DNA of 64,000 bases from Bog-756 sp963718405 (lineage in GTDB: Bacteria > Actinomycetota > Acidimicrobiia > Acidimicrobiales > RAAP-2), in assembly GCA_963718405.1 (NCBI GenBank), contig CAVQYZ010000003.1, positions 1-64,000 of the forward strand, in the 5' to 3' direction. A model generated the notes under the pieces. It did no database searches, had not been told where the DNA came from, and worked only from the letters and a program-made list of their open reading frames with translations. The translations under genes and the position numbers were made by a program. This document shows positions 14,827 to 23,745 of this stretch, one piece after another; within the stretch, counting starts at the first letter, position 1, and every line of letters starts with the position of its first letter.

Positions 14827-15573
14827 GTGCCGTCCGAGCTACCCCTGTCGAAGTCCGGGCCCCGGGCCGGGTCCTCGGGGTCGGGCCACCGGAGGATTCC
14901 CGAGGCCACCGTGGCCCGCCTGCCGGTCTACCAGCGCATCCTCGAGGAGCTGCTGCGATCGGGCACCACCACCGTGTCGTCGGAGCTGTTGGCCTCGGCG
15001 GCCCAGGTCAATGCGGCCAAGGTGCGCAAGGACCTCTCCTTGTTGGGCTCGTTCGGCACCCGGGGCGCCGGTTACGACGCCGCCTTCCTCATCGAGCAGA
15101 TCGACCGCCAGCTGGGCCTGGACCGGGAGTGGCCCGTGGTGATCGCCGGCATCGGGAACCTCGGGCGGGCCCTGGCCGGCTCCCAGGGCTTCGCCGCCCG
15201 CAACTTCCACGTCACCGCCCTGTTGGACACCGACCCTGCCATCATCGGCGAGCGGGTGGACGACGTGGAGGTGCGCCACCTCGACGACCTGGCTCTCATC
15301 GCCTCCCGAGTGCCCCTGGCCATCGGGGTCATCACCACCCCGCCCACGGTGGCCCAGAGGGTGGCCGACCTCATGATCGCCGTCGGGGTCCGCTCCATCC
15401 TCAACTTCGCCCCCCGGGTACTCGAGGTACCCCCGGACGTGCTGCTCCGCTACGTCGACCTGAGCATCGAGCTACAGGTCATGAGCTTCTACCAGTCGCG
15501 GATGGCCGACGCCGCCGGCGGCCACATGCCGGTCATCCGCTCCATCGGGCTGACCCGCGGCACGTCGGAATGA
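14827..15573 (+). CDS. rex: Redox-sensing transcriptional repressor Rex
   Basis: A 248-residue Rex protein. The N-terminal winged helix runs RIPEATVARLPVYQRILEEL, SSELLASAAQVNAAKVRKDL with the recognition helix, and LSLLGSFGTRGAGYDAAFL. The Rossmann domain has VIAGIGNLGRALAGSQGF for NADH binding, and the C-terminal domain-swapped helix ends SIELQVMSFYQSRM. Rex senses the NADH/NAD+ ratio and represses respiratory and fermentative genes when NADH is low. It is the first gene of the rex-hemA-hemC run, the usual actinobacterial order, and the nuo operon 12 kb downstream is a plausible target. About 25 extra polar residues precede the DNA-binding domain. Confidence 0.95.
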   Translation: MPSELPLSKSGPRAGSSGSGHRRIPEATVARLPVYQRILEELLRSGTTTVSSELLASAAQVNAAKVRKDLSLLGSFGTRGAGYDAAFLIEQIDRQLGLDREWPVVIAGIGNLGRALAGSQGFAARNFHVTALLDTDPAIIGERVDDVEVRHLDDLALIASRVPLAIGVITTPPTVAQRVADLMIAVGVRSILNFAPRVLEVPPDVLLRYVDLSIELQVMSFYQSRMADAAGGHMPVIRSIGLTRGTSE

Positions 15574-15798
15574 GCCGGCCCCGGGGTGGGGTGGGCGCGA
15601 AGTGTGGAAACCGGTCGGCGCGCCCTACGCTTGGGGGGTGGATGTCGTCGATACCCTGTCCCCTCGAGGGGATCGCCTGCTCCTTCGGCAGGGCCGGCCG
15701 GGGTGCCCGGGCCGTGTTGACGTGGCGGGGCACCTGGTGAGCAGCAGGGACGACCGGAGCCACCGGGCCAGCTGTGGACCCTCCGAGGCGGTGACCCG

Positions 15799-17082
15799 GT
15801 GTCGGTGATCGTGGTGGGGTTGGAGCAGCGCCACTCGCCGCTGGACCTGCTGGAGCGGGTGGCGGTGACCGACAGTGCGCTGCCCAAGGCCCTGGGGCGG
15901 CTGCGGGACCAGTCCAACCTGTCCGAGGCGGTCATCCTGTCGACCTGTCTCCGCACCGAGGTGTACGCCGTCGTCGAGCGGTTCCACGATGGCGTGGCGG
16001 AACTCCAGGAGTTTCTGGCCACCATCAGCGGCAGCCCCGTCGACACCCTGGTCGACCACCTGAGCGTGCGCTTCGACGACGATGTCACCAACCACCTCTT
16101 CTCGGTGGCCTCCGGGCTGGACTCGGCGGTACTGGGCGAGTCCGAGGTCCTGGGACAGGTCCGGCGGGCCTGGGAACGGGCCCGGGCCGAAGAGGTGTCG
16201 GGGCCGGTCCTGGCGGCCCTGTTCCGCCACGCGGTGGAGACCGGCAAGCGGGTCCGGTCCGAGACCGCCATCGGCCGGGGCATCACCTCCCTGTCCCACG
16301 GAGCGGTGGCCCTGGCCGGACGGCACCGCACCGAGGGGTTGGCCGGAGCCCGGGTGCTGGTGGTGGGGGCCGGTGAGATGGGCGAGGGAGTGACCCAGGC
16401 TCTGGTGGGCCAAGGCACCTCCCGCGTGGTGGTGGCCAACCGCACGGTGGACCGGGCCGAGGAGTTGGTGGCCGGCCTGCCCGAAGACGAAGCGACCCGG
16501 GCCGGCGCCGCCGCCCTCGACGATCTGGCGGGGTTGCTGGCCTCCTCCGATGTGGTCTTCGCCTCGGTGGGCACAGCCCACCCGGTCATCGACCGCTCCA
16601 TGCTGCAGTCGGCGGTGGCCGGCCGGGAGGCCGCATCGCCCCTGTTGGTGGTGGACCTCGGGGTGCCCCGCAACGTGGAGCCCTCGGCGGGCGATCTTCC
16701 CGGGCTGGCCCTGTTGGACATGGACGTATTGCGCGCCGCGGTATCCGAGGCGCTGTCCGGGCGCGAGGGCGAGGTGGCCGAGGCCAACCGCATCGTCACC
16801 GACGAGGTCGAGCGGTACCGGGTGGCCTCCCGGGCCCGCAACGCCGCCCCCATGGTGTCGGCCCTCCGGGCCCGCGTGGAAGAGGCGCGTCACTCCGAGT
16901 TCGAGCGGCAGCGGGCCAAGCGGTCCGACCTGTCCGAAGCGGAGTGGGAACAGGTCGACGCCGTGACCAGGGCCATGGTGGCCAAGCTGCTCCATCAGCC
17001 GACCGTGGCCCTCAAGGACGCTGCGGGAACGCCCAGGGGGGAGCGGCTGGTGGAAGCGCTCCGAACACTGTTCGATCTGTAG
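15799..17082 (+). CDS. hemA: Glutamyl-tRNA reductase
   Basis: A 427-residue protein starting at GTG 15799. The N-terminal domain has VVGLEQRHSPLDLLERVAV and AVILSTCLRTEVYAVVE with the catalytic cysteine; the family usually has Asn after that Cys, and here it is Leu, as in several actinobacteria. Then come VASGLDSAVLGESEVLGQV, the NADPH domain (ARVLVVGAGEMGEGVTQAL) and the C-terminal dimerisation helices. It reduces glutamyl-tRNA to glutamate-1-semialdehyde, the committed step of the C5 tetrapyrrole pathway. The 225 bases between rex and hemA show no gene I can support. hemC follows after 39 bases. Confidence 0.96.
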   Translation: MSVIVVGLEQRHSPLDLLERVAVTDSALPKALGRLRDQSNLSEAVILSTCLRTEVYAVVERFHDGVAELQEFLATISGSPVDTLVDHLSVRFDDDVTNHLFSVASGLDSAVLGESEVLGQVRRAWERARAEEVSGPVLAALFRHAVETGKRVRSETAIGRGITSLSHGAVALAGRHRTEGLAGARVLVVGAGEMGEGVTQALVGQGTSRVVVANRTVDRAEELVAGLPEDEATRAGAAALDDLAGLLASSDVVFASVGTAHPVIDRSMLQSAVAGREAASPLLVVDLGVPRNVEPSAGDLPGLALLDMDVLRAAVSEALSGREGEVAEANRIVTDEVERYRVASRARNAAPMVSALRARVEEARHSEFERQRAKRSDLSEAEWEQVDAVTRAMVAKLLHQPTVALKDAAGTPRGERLVEALRTLFDL

Positions 17083-17121
17083 CCGGTGGCCCGGCGGTGT
17101 CTGCGGTGAACGGGCGGATCC

Positions 17122-18129
17122 GTGGTGAGCGAACGGCCCGTGCTCCGGTTGGCCACCCGGGGCTCGCCCCTGGCCCTGTGGCAGGCCCGCCGGGTGGCCG
17201 GGCTCCTCGGCCGGCACGGCCTCGAGACCTCCCTGGTGATGGTGGAGACGGTGGGCGACCGCCGGCTGGACATCCCCCTCGACCGCATCGGTGGGCAGGG
17301 CGTCTTCGCCAAGGAGGTGCAGGCGGCCGTGGTCTCGGGCCGGGCCGACGCCGCGGTCCACTCGGCCAAGGACCTTCCGGCCTCGGTCGAGCTCGGCGTA
17401 CCCGGCCTGACCCTGGCGGCGTTCCCCGAACGGGCCGACCCTCGGGACGTCCTGATCGGCGCCCGCCTCGACAACCTGCCGGCAGGATCCACCATCGCCA
17501 CCGGGTCGGCCCGGCGCCGGGCCCAGCTGGCCAACCTCCGGCCCGACCTGACCTTCACCGGACTGCGCGGGAACCTGGCCACCCGGCTGGACCGGGTGGG
17601 GGAGGGCTCGGTCCGGGCCGTGGTGGTGGCCAAGGCCGGCCTCGACCGCTTGGAATGGTCGGCACCGCCCGGGGCGGTGTTCGAGGTGCTCGAGCCCGAG
17701 ACCATGCTCCCCCAGGTCGGGCAAGGGGCGTTGGCCGTCGAGTGCCGCACCGCCGACACCGACACCCGGGAGGCCCTGGCCGCCATCGATGACCCCCGGA
17801 CGCGCTCGGTGGTCTCGGCGGAGCGGGCCTTCCTGGCCGAGTTGGGCGGCGGGTGCACCCTGCCGGTCGGGGCCTACGCGCAACCGTCGATTTCCGACCA
17901 CGGGCCCGGCGACCGGTCCGGTGGAACCGCCGTCACCCTGCGGGGCCTGCTGGCCTCGGGCGACGGCACGGTGGCCCTGCGCCACCAGCGCACCGGGGAC
18001 CGTCCCGAGGATGTGGGCCGGGCCGTGGCCCGGTACCTGCTCGACGAGGCCGGAGGCCACGAGCTCGGCGACTGGGTTCCCCTCCCGGCCGGCCCGGACC
18101 TGGAACGACCGTCCGCGGCGCCACGATGA
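17122..18129 (+). CDS. hemC: Hydroxymethylbilane synthase (porphobilinogen deaminase)
   Basis: A 335-residue HemC. LRLATRGSPLALWQA is the N-terminal signature, then DRIGGQGVFAKEVQAAV, DAAVHSAKDLPA, ATGSARRRAQLANLRPDL and TGLRGNLATRLDRV with the conserved arginines that hold the growing chain, and LAELGGGCTLPVGAYA with the cysteine that carries the dipyrromethane cofactor. It joins four porphobilinogens into hydroxymethylbilane. Two adjacent GTG codons (17122, 17125) could start it. Its stop overlaps the cobA ATG (ATGA at 18126-18129), so translation is coupled. Confidence 0.96.
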   Translation: MVSERPVLRLATRGSPLALWQARRVAGLLGRHGLETSLVMVETVGDRRLDIPLDRIGGQGVFAKEVQAAVVSGRADAAVHSAKDLPASVELGVPGLTLAAFPERADPRDVLIGARLDNLPAGSTIATGSARRRAQLANLRPDLTFTGLRGNLATRLDRVGEGSVRAVVVAKAGLDRLEWSAPPGAVFEVLEPETMLPQVGQGALAVECRTADTDTREALAAIDDPRTRSVVSAERAFLAELGGGCTLPVGAYAQPSISDHGPGDRSGGTAVTLRGLLASGDGTVALRHQRTGDRPEDVGRAVARYLLDEAGGHELGDWVPLPAGPDLERPSAAPR

Positions 18130-18860
18130 GCGTGGCCCTGATCGGCGCGGGGCCCGGTGATCCGGGCCTGTTGACGGTGCGCGGTGCCGAGCTGTTGGGC
18201 CGGGCCGACGTGGTCATCTACGACCGGTTGATCGGCCACGAGCTGTTGGAGCTGGCCCCGCCGGGCGCCGAGCTCATCGACGTGGGGAAGAGCCCCGGGA
18301 CCTCCGCCCTCCAGGCCGAGATCAACGCCCGGCTCATCGAGTACGGCCGGTCGGGCCGCCAGGTGGTCCGGCTCAAGGGCGGTGATCCCTTCGTGTTCGG
18401 CCGGGGTGGCGAGGAGGCCGAGGCCCTGCGCTCGGCCGGGGTGGAGTACGAAGTGGTGCCCGGCGTCAGCTCGGCCTTCGCCGCTCCTGCCGCCGCCGGC
18501 ATCCCGGTGACCCACCGGGGCTTGGCCTCCTCGGTGACCGTGGTGACCGGCCACGTCGGCGAGGGGTCGGCTACCGAGCGGGTCGACTGGGATGCCCTGG
18601 GGCGGGCCGGGGGCACGCTGGTGGTGCTGATGGGCATGTCCGGGCGGGGGAGGATCGCCGACGAGCTCTTGGCCAGCGGCCGCCCCGCCGACACCCCGGT
18701 GGCGGTGGTGCACTGGGGCACCACGGCCCGTCAACGGGTGGTGCGGTCGACCCTGAGCGAGCTGGCCGCGGTCGACCTGCCGGCTCCGGCCGTCATCGTG
18801 ATCGGACCGGTGGCCGGGTTGGAGCTCGGCTCCGCCGGGCCGCGGCCGGCCGTGCCGTGA
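18126..18860 (+). CDS. cobA: Uroporphyrinogen-III C-methyltransferase
   Basis: A 244-residue SUMT. Motifs: VALIGAGPGDPGLLTVRGAE, VVIYDRLIGHELL, VRLKGGDPFVFGRGGEEAEA, VPGVSSAFAAPAAAGIPVTHR, TLVVLMGMSG and VVHWGTTARQRVV. It adds two methyl groups from SAM to uroporphyrinogen III to give precorrin-2, the branch to sirohaem and cobalamin. It overlaps the end of hemC by ATGA. In many actinobacteria the same enzyme is fused to HemD; here a stop at 18858-18860 separates it from a HemD frame with no good start of its own, so the split may be caused by a single-base error. Confidence 0.95.
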   Translation: MSVALIGAGPGDPGLLTVRGAELLGRADVVIYDRLIGHELLELAPPGAELIDVGKSPGTSALQAEINARLIEYGRSGRQVVRLKGGDPFVFGRGGEEAEALRSAGVEYEVVPGVSSAFAAPAAAGIPVTHRGLASSVTVVTGHVGEGSATERVDWDALGRAGGTLVVLMGMSGRGRIADELLASGRPADTPVAVVHWGTTARQRVVRSTLSELAAVDLPAPAVIVIGPVAGLELGSAGPRPAVP

Positions 18861-18882
18861 CTCGCCGCTCTCCGGGCGCCGT

Positions 18883-19665
18883 GTGGTGGTGACCCGGACC
18901 CGCTCCCAGAGCTCGGAGCTGGTCGGGCGGCTGGCCCGGCTCGGGGCGGAGGTGGTCGAGCTTCCGGTCATCGCCGTGGAGGAGCCCGACGATGGTGGAG
19001 CGGCCCTCGCCGAAGCGGTCGGGCGGCTGGTGGCCGGAGGGTACGCCTGGGTGGCCGTCACCTCCTCCAACGCCGTGTCCCGCCTGCTGGCCGCCATCGG
19101 CGATCGCACCGTGCCCGGCACCGTCCGATGGGCGGCCGTCGGGGCCGGAACGGCCCGCTCGCTCCAAGAGGGAGGTTTCCCCGTCGACCTGGTTCCGGAC
19201 CGGGCGGTGTCCGAGGCCCTGGCCGAAGCGTTTCCGGTGGCCGAACCGGGTTCCGGTGGTGGAGGCGCCGGCACGGTGCTGTTCCCGCGGGCCGAGACGG
19301 TACGGGGCGCTCTGGCCCCGGCCCTGCGGGCCAAGGGATGGCTGGTGGACGAGGTGGTGGTGTACCGCACCGTGGCCGGCCGGCCGGACGCCGAGGCTGT
19401 GGCCGCGGCCCAGCGGGCCGACGCCATCGCCTTCACCTCGTCCTCGACCGTCGAGCGCACCGCCGAGCTGCTCGGCCCGGCCGGGGTGCCACCGGTGGTG
19501 GTCTCCATGGGTCCGGTCACCTCGGGCTCGGCCCGGTCCCTGGGGTTGGAGGTGGCCGCCGAGGCCGACCCCCACACCATCGACGGTCTGGTGGAGGCGG
19601 TGATCGTCGCTCTGGGCGACGGCCCGGCCGCCCCCGGCGGTCACAGCCCGGTCGCCACCCCGTAG
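18883..19665 (+). CDS. hemD: Uroporphyrinogen-III synthase
   Basis: About 260 residues in the two-domain HemD fold: VVVTRTRSQSSELVGRLARL, VVELPVIAVEEP, YAWVAVTSSNAVSRLLAAI, AAVGAGTARSLQEGGFPVDL, TVLFPRAETVRGALAPALRA, VVVYRTVAG and DAIAFTSSSTVERTAELLG. It closes and inverts ring D of hydroxymethylbilane to form uroporphyrinogen III. The first strand seems to begin upstream: the same frame reads DSPLSGRRVVVTRTR, but there is no ATG, GTG or TTG before the three GTG codons at 18883-18891 back to the preceding stop at 18799. Either the start is a short one here or a one-base indel hides a link to cobA (fused CobA-HemD) or to a GTG at 18857. Confidence 0.88.
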   Translation: MVVTRTRSQSSELVGRLARLGAEVVELPVIAVEEPDDGGAALAEAVGRLVAGGYAWVAVTSSNAVSRLLAAIGDRTVPGTVRWAAVGAGTARSLQEGGFPVDLVPDRAVSEALAEAFPVAEPGSGGGGAGTVLFPRAETVRGALAPALRAKGWLVDEVVVYRTVAGRPDAEAVAAAQRADAIAFTSSSTVERTAELLGPAGVPPVVVSMGPVTSGSARSLGLEVAAEADPHTIDGLVEAVIVALGDGPAAPGGHSPVATP

Positions 19666-19676
19666 GCTGGTCGACC

Positions 19677-20716
19677 GTGTCGAGCGAATTGCCAACCGGC
19701 GCCGGATCGTCCCGCTGGGCCGGCCGGGTTCCCCACCACCCGGCTGCGCCGGCTGCGGAGGAGCCCCGCTCTGCGGCGGTTGGTGGCCGAGACCCGCTTG
19801 ACCCCCGACGACCTGGTCGCTCCGCTGTTCGTGGCCGACGGGCTGGCCGGGCCCCGACCGGTCGGGTCCCTGCCCGGCGTGGTGCAGCACACGGTCGATT
19901 CGGTGGCCGTCGAGGTCAAGCGCCTGGCGCGGCCTCGGGGTCCCCGGCGTCATCCTGTTCGGGGTGCCGCGCCCGGAGGACAAGGATCCCACCGGGTCGG
20001 CGGCGGCCCGGCCCGACGGGATCACCCAGCGGGCCCTGGCCTCGGTGCGGGACGCCGTGGGGGACTCGGTGGTGGTGATGGCCGACTGCTGCCTCGACGA
20101 GTTCACCGACCACGGCCACTGCGGCGTGGTGGACCCGGTCACCGGCGAGGTCGACAACGACGCCACCCTCCCGCTCTACGTGGAGCTGGCCGTGGCCCAG
20201 GCCACCGCGGGGGCCGACGTCATCGCCCCCAGCGGGATGATGGACGGCCAGGTGGGCGCCGTCCGGGCCGGCCTGGACCGGTCCGGCTTCCAGGGCACGG
20301 CCATCCTGGCCTATGCGGCCAAGTACGCCTCGGCGCTGTACGGGCCGTTCCGCGATGCCGCCGGCGTGGCCATCGCCGACGGCGGAGACCGGAAGGGCTA
20401 CCAACAGGACCCGGGCAACCGGCGGGAGGCGCTGGCCGAGGTGGCGCTCGATGTGGCCGAGGGCGCCGACATGGTCATGGTCAAGCCGGCCCTCACCTAT
20501 CTGGACGTGATCGCCGCGGTGCGCGGGGCCTTCGACCTCCCGGTGGCCGCCTACCACGTGAGCGGCGAGTACGCCATGGTCAAGGCGGCGGCGGCCCAGG
20601 GTTGGATCGACGGTCCCGGCGTGGCCCTGGAGCAGCTGACCGCGGTCAAGCGGGCCGGTGCCGACTTCGTGGTGACCTACTTCGCCGGCGAGGTGGCCGA
20701 GGTGCTGGGTGGCTGA
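19677..20716 (+). CDS. hemB: Delta-aminolevulinic acid dehydratase (porphobilinogen synthase), two frameshifts
   Basis: The open frame from about 19730 gives FPTTRLRRLRRSPALRRLVA and LTPDDLVAPLFVADG, GVVQHTVDSVAVEVKRLA. Near 19932 it shifts to the frame GLGVPGVILFGVPRPEDKD, then VVMADCCLDEFTDHGHCGVV (metal cysteines), VIAPSGMMDGQVGAVR, AYAAKYASALYGPFRDAA and MVMVKPALTYLDVI with the two Schiff-base lysines, to the stop at 20714-20716. A GTG at 19677 gives a normal HemB opening (VSSELPTGAG) but needs another shift near 19720. All catalytic residues are present and the joined length is normal, about 345 residues. HemB condenses two 5-aminolevulinates to porphobilinogen. Since haem synthesis needs it, sequence error is the likelier explanation. 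Confidence 0.9.
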
Positions 20717-22043
20717 GGGCGGGATGGCTGAGCGCCCGGCTTCGGAGGCGCTGTTCGAACGGGCCACCCGGGTCATCCCCGGAGGGGTGAACTCGCCGGT
20801 GCGGTCGTTCCGTTCGGTGGGCGGCCACCCCTACTTCGTGACCCGGGGCGAGGGGGCCTACGTCTGGGACGCCGACGGCAACCGGTTGCTCGACTTCGTC
20901 CAGTCCTATGGAGCCTCGCTCCTCGGCCACGCCCACCCCTCGGTGATCGGGGCCGTCACCGCGGCCGCCGCCCGGGGGACCACCTTCGGTGCCCCCACCG
21001 AGGGTGAGGTGCTCCTGGCCGAAGCCATCTGCTCCCGGGTCGACGGGGTGGGCCAGGTCCGGCTGGTGTCGTCGGGGACCGAGGCCGCCATGAGTGCGGT
21101 GCGGGTGGCGCGGGGATTCACCGGGCGATCGCGGATCATCAAGTTCGCCGGTTGCTACCACGGGCACTCCGACGGCCTGTTGGCCGGTGGGGGCAGTGGT
21201 GTCGCCACCCTGGGCCTGCCCGACTCCGCCGGGGTGCCGCCCGGAGCGGTGTCCGACACCGTGGTGGCTCCTTACAACCAGGTGCCCGAGCTCGACGACC
21301 GGGTGGCCTGCGTCATCGTCGAGGCGGTGGCGGCCAACATGGGCCTGGTGGCCCCCACCCCGGGCTTTCTCCAGGGGCTGCGGACCGCCTGCGACGACGC
21401 CGGAGCCCTGCTGATCTTCGACGAGGTCATCACGGGCTTCCGGCTCGGGGAGGGTGGAGCCTCGGGATGGTCGGGCGTCCGCCCCGACCTGTGGTGCTTC
21501 GGGAAGGTCATCGGGGGAGGCCTGCCGGTCGGAGCGTTCGGTGGCCGGCCCGAGGTCCTGTCGGTGTTGGCCCCGGGCGGGCCGGTGTACCAGGCCGGAA
21601 CGCTGTCGGGCAACCCGCTGGCCACGGCGGCGGGAGTGGCCGTGCTGGAGGCCGTGGACGGTGCGGACTACACCGCACTCGCCGACCGGGTGGCGCCGTT
21701 CGGGGCGACCCTGGCCGACGTGTTGTCGACGGCCCTGCTCAAGGCCGGGACCACCGATGGCGACGGGCACCAGCTCGAGGCGGTCGTCCCGGTGGTCGGC
21801 CCCCTCTTCGGTCTGTTCTTCCGACCCGTGGGCTCGGGCCCGGTTCTCGACTACGACGGCGCCGCGGCCTCGGCCGCCACCGGCCTCTATGCCCGGTTGT
21901 TCCGATCGATGCTGGATCGTGGTGTGGCCTTGGCTCCGGGGCCCTACGAGGTGGCGTTCCCCTCGATGGCCCACGGCGGAGCGGAGCTGGAGCACACGCT
22001 CGAGGTCGCCTCGGAAGCCGCCATGGATGCCTTCTCCGACTGA
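20709..22043 (+). CDS. hemL: Glutamate-1-semialdehyde 2,1-aminomutase
   Basis: A 444-residue class-III aminotransferase-fold enzyme. It has the HemL opening LFERATRVIPGGVNSPVRSF, YVWDADGNRLLDFVQSYGA, VRLVSSGTEAAMSAVRVARG (phosphate-binding), FAGCYHGHSDGLL, LLIFDEVITGFRLGEGGA and the PLP lysine in CFGKVIGGGLPVGAFGG (near residue 266). It converts glutamate-1-semialdehyde to 5-aminolevulinate, the second step of the C5 route begun by HemA. GTG 20709 overlaps the hemB stop by eight bases; ATG 20724 is an equally good start. The downstream membrane-protein gene overlaps its last 17 bases. Confidence 0.95.
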   Translation: MAEGGMAERPASEALFERATRVIPGGVNSPVRSFRSVGGHPYFVTRGEGAYVWDADGNRLLDFVQSYGASLLGHAHPSVIGAVTAAAARGTTFGAPTEGEVLLAEAICSRVDGVGQVRLVSSGTEAAMSAVRVARGFTGRSRIIKFAGCYHGHSDGLLAGGGSGVATLGLPDSAGVPPGAVSDTVVAPYNQVPELDDRVACVIVEAVAANMGLVAPTPGFLQGLRTACDDAGALLIFDEVITGFRLGEGGASGWSGVRPDLWCFGKVIGGGLPVGAFGGRPEVLSVLAPGGPVYQAGTLSGNPLATAAGVAVLEAVDGADYTALADRVAPFGATLADVLSTALLKAGTTDGDGHQLEAVVPVVGPLFGLFFRPVGSGPVLDYDGAAASAATGLYARLFRSMLDRGVALAPGPYEVAFPSMAHGGAELEHTLEVASEAAMDAFSD

Positions 22044-23529
22044 TCCCCGGCCCCCGGTCGGCCCGGCGGCCCCCGAGGCCGATCCCCGCTCGGTGCCGGA
22101 CGCTTCACGGTTCCGGTTCGACGGGGTGCAGCTGGTGGGAGGCCCGATCCACCTCCCCGACGATCCCGACGGGTTCGCCGTGGTCTTCGATGGGCAAGGC
22201 ATCGAAGTCACCGGGGTCGAGGCGGGGGATCGGCTCCAGTGGTCGTGGGGCGACGTGGACACCGTCTCCGTCGGCTCCGTCGCCGTGGGGCCCGACGGGC
22301 GGGAGGCCACCCCGGTCGACGTGGTCTCCGCCAGCGGCACGGTGCGGCTGCTGGTCGGTGCCGACAGGTCCGGATCGGTCCAGTTCGCCGCACTCGAGCA
22401 GTGGCTGGCCGGCCTACGCAGTGTCACGCCCGGCACCACACCGACCGGAGCCGACGACTCCGTTCTGGACGCGGTGATCCCACCTTCGTTTGCCGCCGCT
22501 GGGGCGCCCGGGGCGCCTGGGGCTGCACCGCCACCTCCGCCCGCGCCGGCGGCCGCACCGCCTCCACCACAGTGGCCGGCGCCGCAGTGGACGCCACCGG
22601 GGCCGGGGGCGCCGAGGTCGGGCCCGGCGGTCGGGGGCCCACCCCCCGGCTTCCTGACGCCGATGCCTCGGGTGCATCCAGGGCAGACCGGGCCCCACAG
22701 GGCCGGCAGGAGGCGGCGGTGGGTCATGTTGGTGGGAGGCCTGGTGTTGATCGTGGTGGGAGTGGGGCTGGCGGTCGGGCTCAGCCGACGCCCGGGGCCG
22801 GCACCGGCGGCCGCCCCGACCACCCCGAGCCCGCTCGCCCCCGACCAGCGGATGGCCAAGGCCCTCATGCTGACCCAGAGCGACCTTCCCCAAGGATGGA
22901 GGGTCGACACCGTGGGCGATCAGGGCGGTAGCTCACCGAAGCTCCGGTCCGGGGAGGCCCGGATCACCCGAACCTTCGCCTCGTGCATGGGCATCACGGC
23001 CGGACAGGCCGGCGTGGTGCTGGGGGGTCAGGGCGGCGATCAGACGGCCCGGGCGTCGTCTCCGGTCTTTGTCGGCCCGGCCTCCGCCAGCCAACCGGGA
23101 TTCTTCACGGAGCTCCAGACGGCGGCGAGCATCGTGCGTACCCATGGCGACGAGGAGAGCAATTTCTCGCTCTTCTCCCGGCCCCGGTACCTCGGGTGTG
23201 CGGCCCGGGCCGTGGCCTCCGAACTGCAGTTGGGAGAGAACGAAGCCTCCGGCACGAACGGTCGGCCCGGTCCCACCTCGGTGGCGCCGGTGACGCTCCC
23301 CGCTCCCAGCGGCGAGCAGGTCTCCGGTCTCCTGGTCACCTTCTCCATCTCCGACCAGGCGAACTCGGTGCCGGTCGAGGTGGAATTGGTCACACTGGGC
23401 AGTGACCGGATCGAGGCCGATCTCGAGGCCTTCGCCATCGGCGGTCGGATCCCAACCGGGGTGGTGTCGGCATCGGTGGCCCGTTTCGAGGAGCGGGTGG
23501 CCGTCGGCGGAAGGATCGCCCAGGCGTGA
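22027..23529 (+). CDS. Proline-rich single-pass membrane protein, paralogue of the next gene
   Basis: About 500 residues; no family recognised. Layout: a PH-like or split-barrel N-terminal domain (residues about 25-135: FRFDGVQLVGGPIHLPDD, AVVFDGQGIEVTGVEAGDRL, VRLLVGADRSGSVQFAAL), a Pro/Ala/Gly-rich linker, a basic patch AGRRRR, one membrane segment at about 230-255, and an extracytoplasmic domain of about 240 residues with two or more conserved-looking cysteines (TFASCMGI, RYLGCAARA), SDLPQGWRVD and ELQTAASIVRT. Basic residues before the membrane segment predict N-inside topology. ATG 22027 overlaps the end of hemL. The outer domain shares spaced motifs with the product of 23746-26148, so the two are paralogues. 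Confidence 0.7.
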   Translation: MPSPTDPRPPVGPAAPEADPRSVPDASRFRFDGVQLVGGPIHLPDDPDGFAVVFDGQGIEVTGVEAGDRLQWSWGDVDTVSVGSVAVGPDGREATPVDVVSASGTVRLLVGADRSGSVQFAALEQWLAGLRSVTPGTTPTGADDSVLDAVIPPSFAAAGAPGAPGAAPPPPPAPAAAPPPPQWPAPQWTPPGPGAPRSGPAVGGPPPGFLTPMPRVHPGQTGPHRAGRRRRWVMLVGGLVLIVVGVGLAVGLSRRPGPAPAAAPTTPSPLAPDQRMAKALMLTQSDLPQGWRVDTVGDQGGSSPKLRSGEARITRTFASCMGITAGQAGVVLGGQGGDQTARASSPVFVGPASASQPGFFTELQTAASIVRTHGDEESNFSLFSRPRYLGCAARAVASELQLGENEASGTNGRPGPTSVAPVTLPAPSGEQVSGLLVTFSISDQANSVPVEVELVTLGSDRIEADLEAFAIGGRIPTGVVSASVARFEERVAVGGRIAQA

Positions 23530-23745
23530 GTGACGCCTGCACCCCTAGGTTCCGGGGGAGGTCCAGCTGTTTCGTGCCGCCGTCGGTCAGGATGGAGGGA
23601 GAAATTGCCGACATCCGATCACAGAAGGTCCTTGCCAGTGAGGGCCGGTGGCGGCAGGATGGCAGGGCCGAGGAGCGAAGCCTGAGATGGACACAGCCCA
23701 ACAGGGACCGAGCCGGTCGGGTCCGGGCCAACGGAGGAGAATTGC

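Noticed and set aside
15574..15798. Small gene between rex and hemA
   Set aside because: Short open frames exist on the plus strand, but none has a recognisable domain or a good ribosome-binding site.
15625..18060. 811-codon open frame on the minus strand across hemA and hemC
   Set aside because: It is antisense to two confidently identified genes, has Gly/His/Arg-rich composition and no domain; long antisense frames are common in high-GC DNA.
20646..22910. 754-codon open frame on the minus strand opposite hemL and the next gene
   Set aside because: It is antisense to strong genes and shows no recognisable motif.
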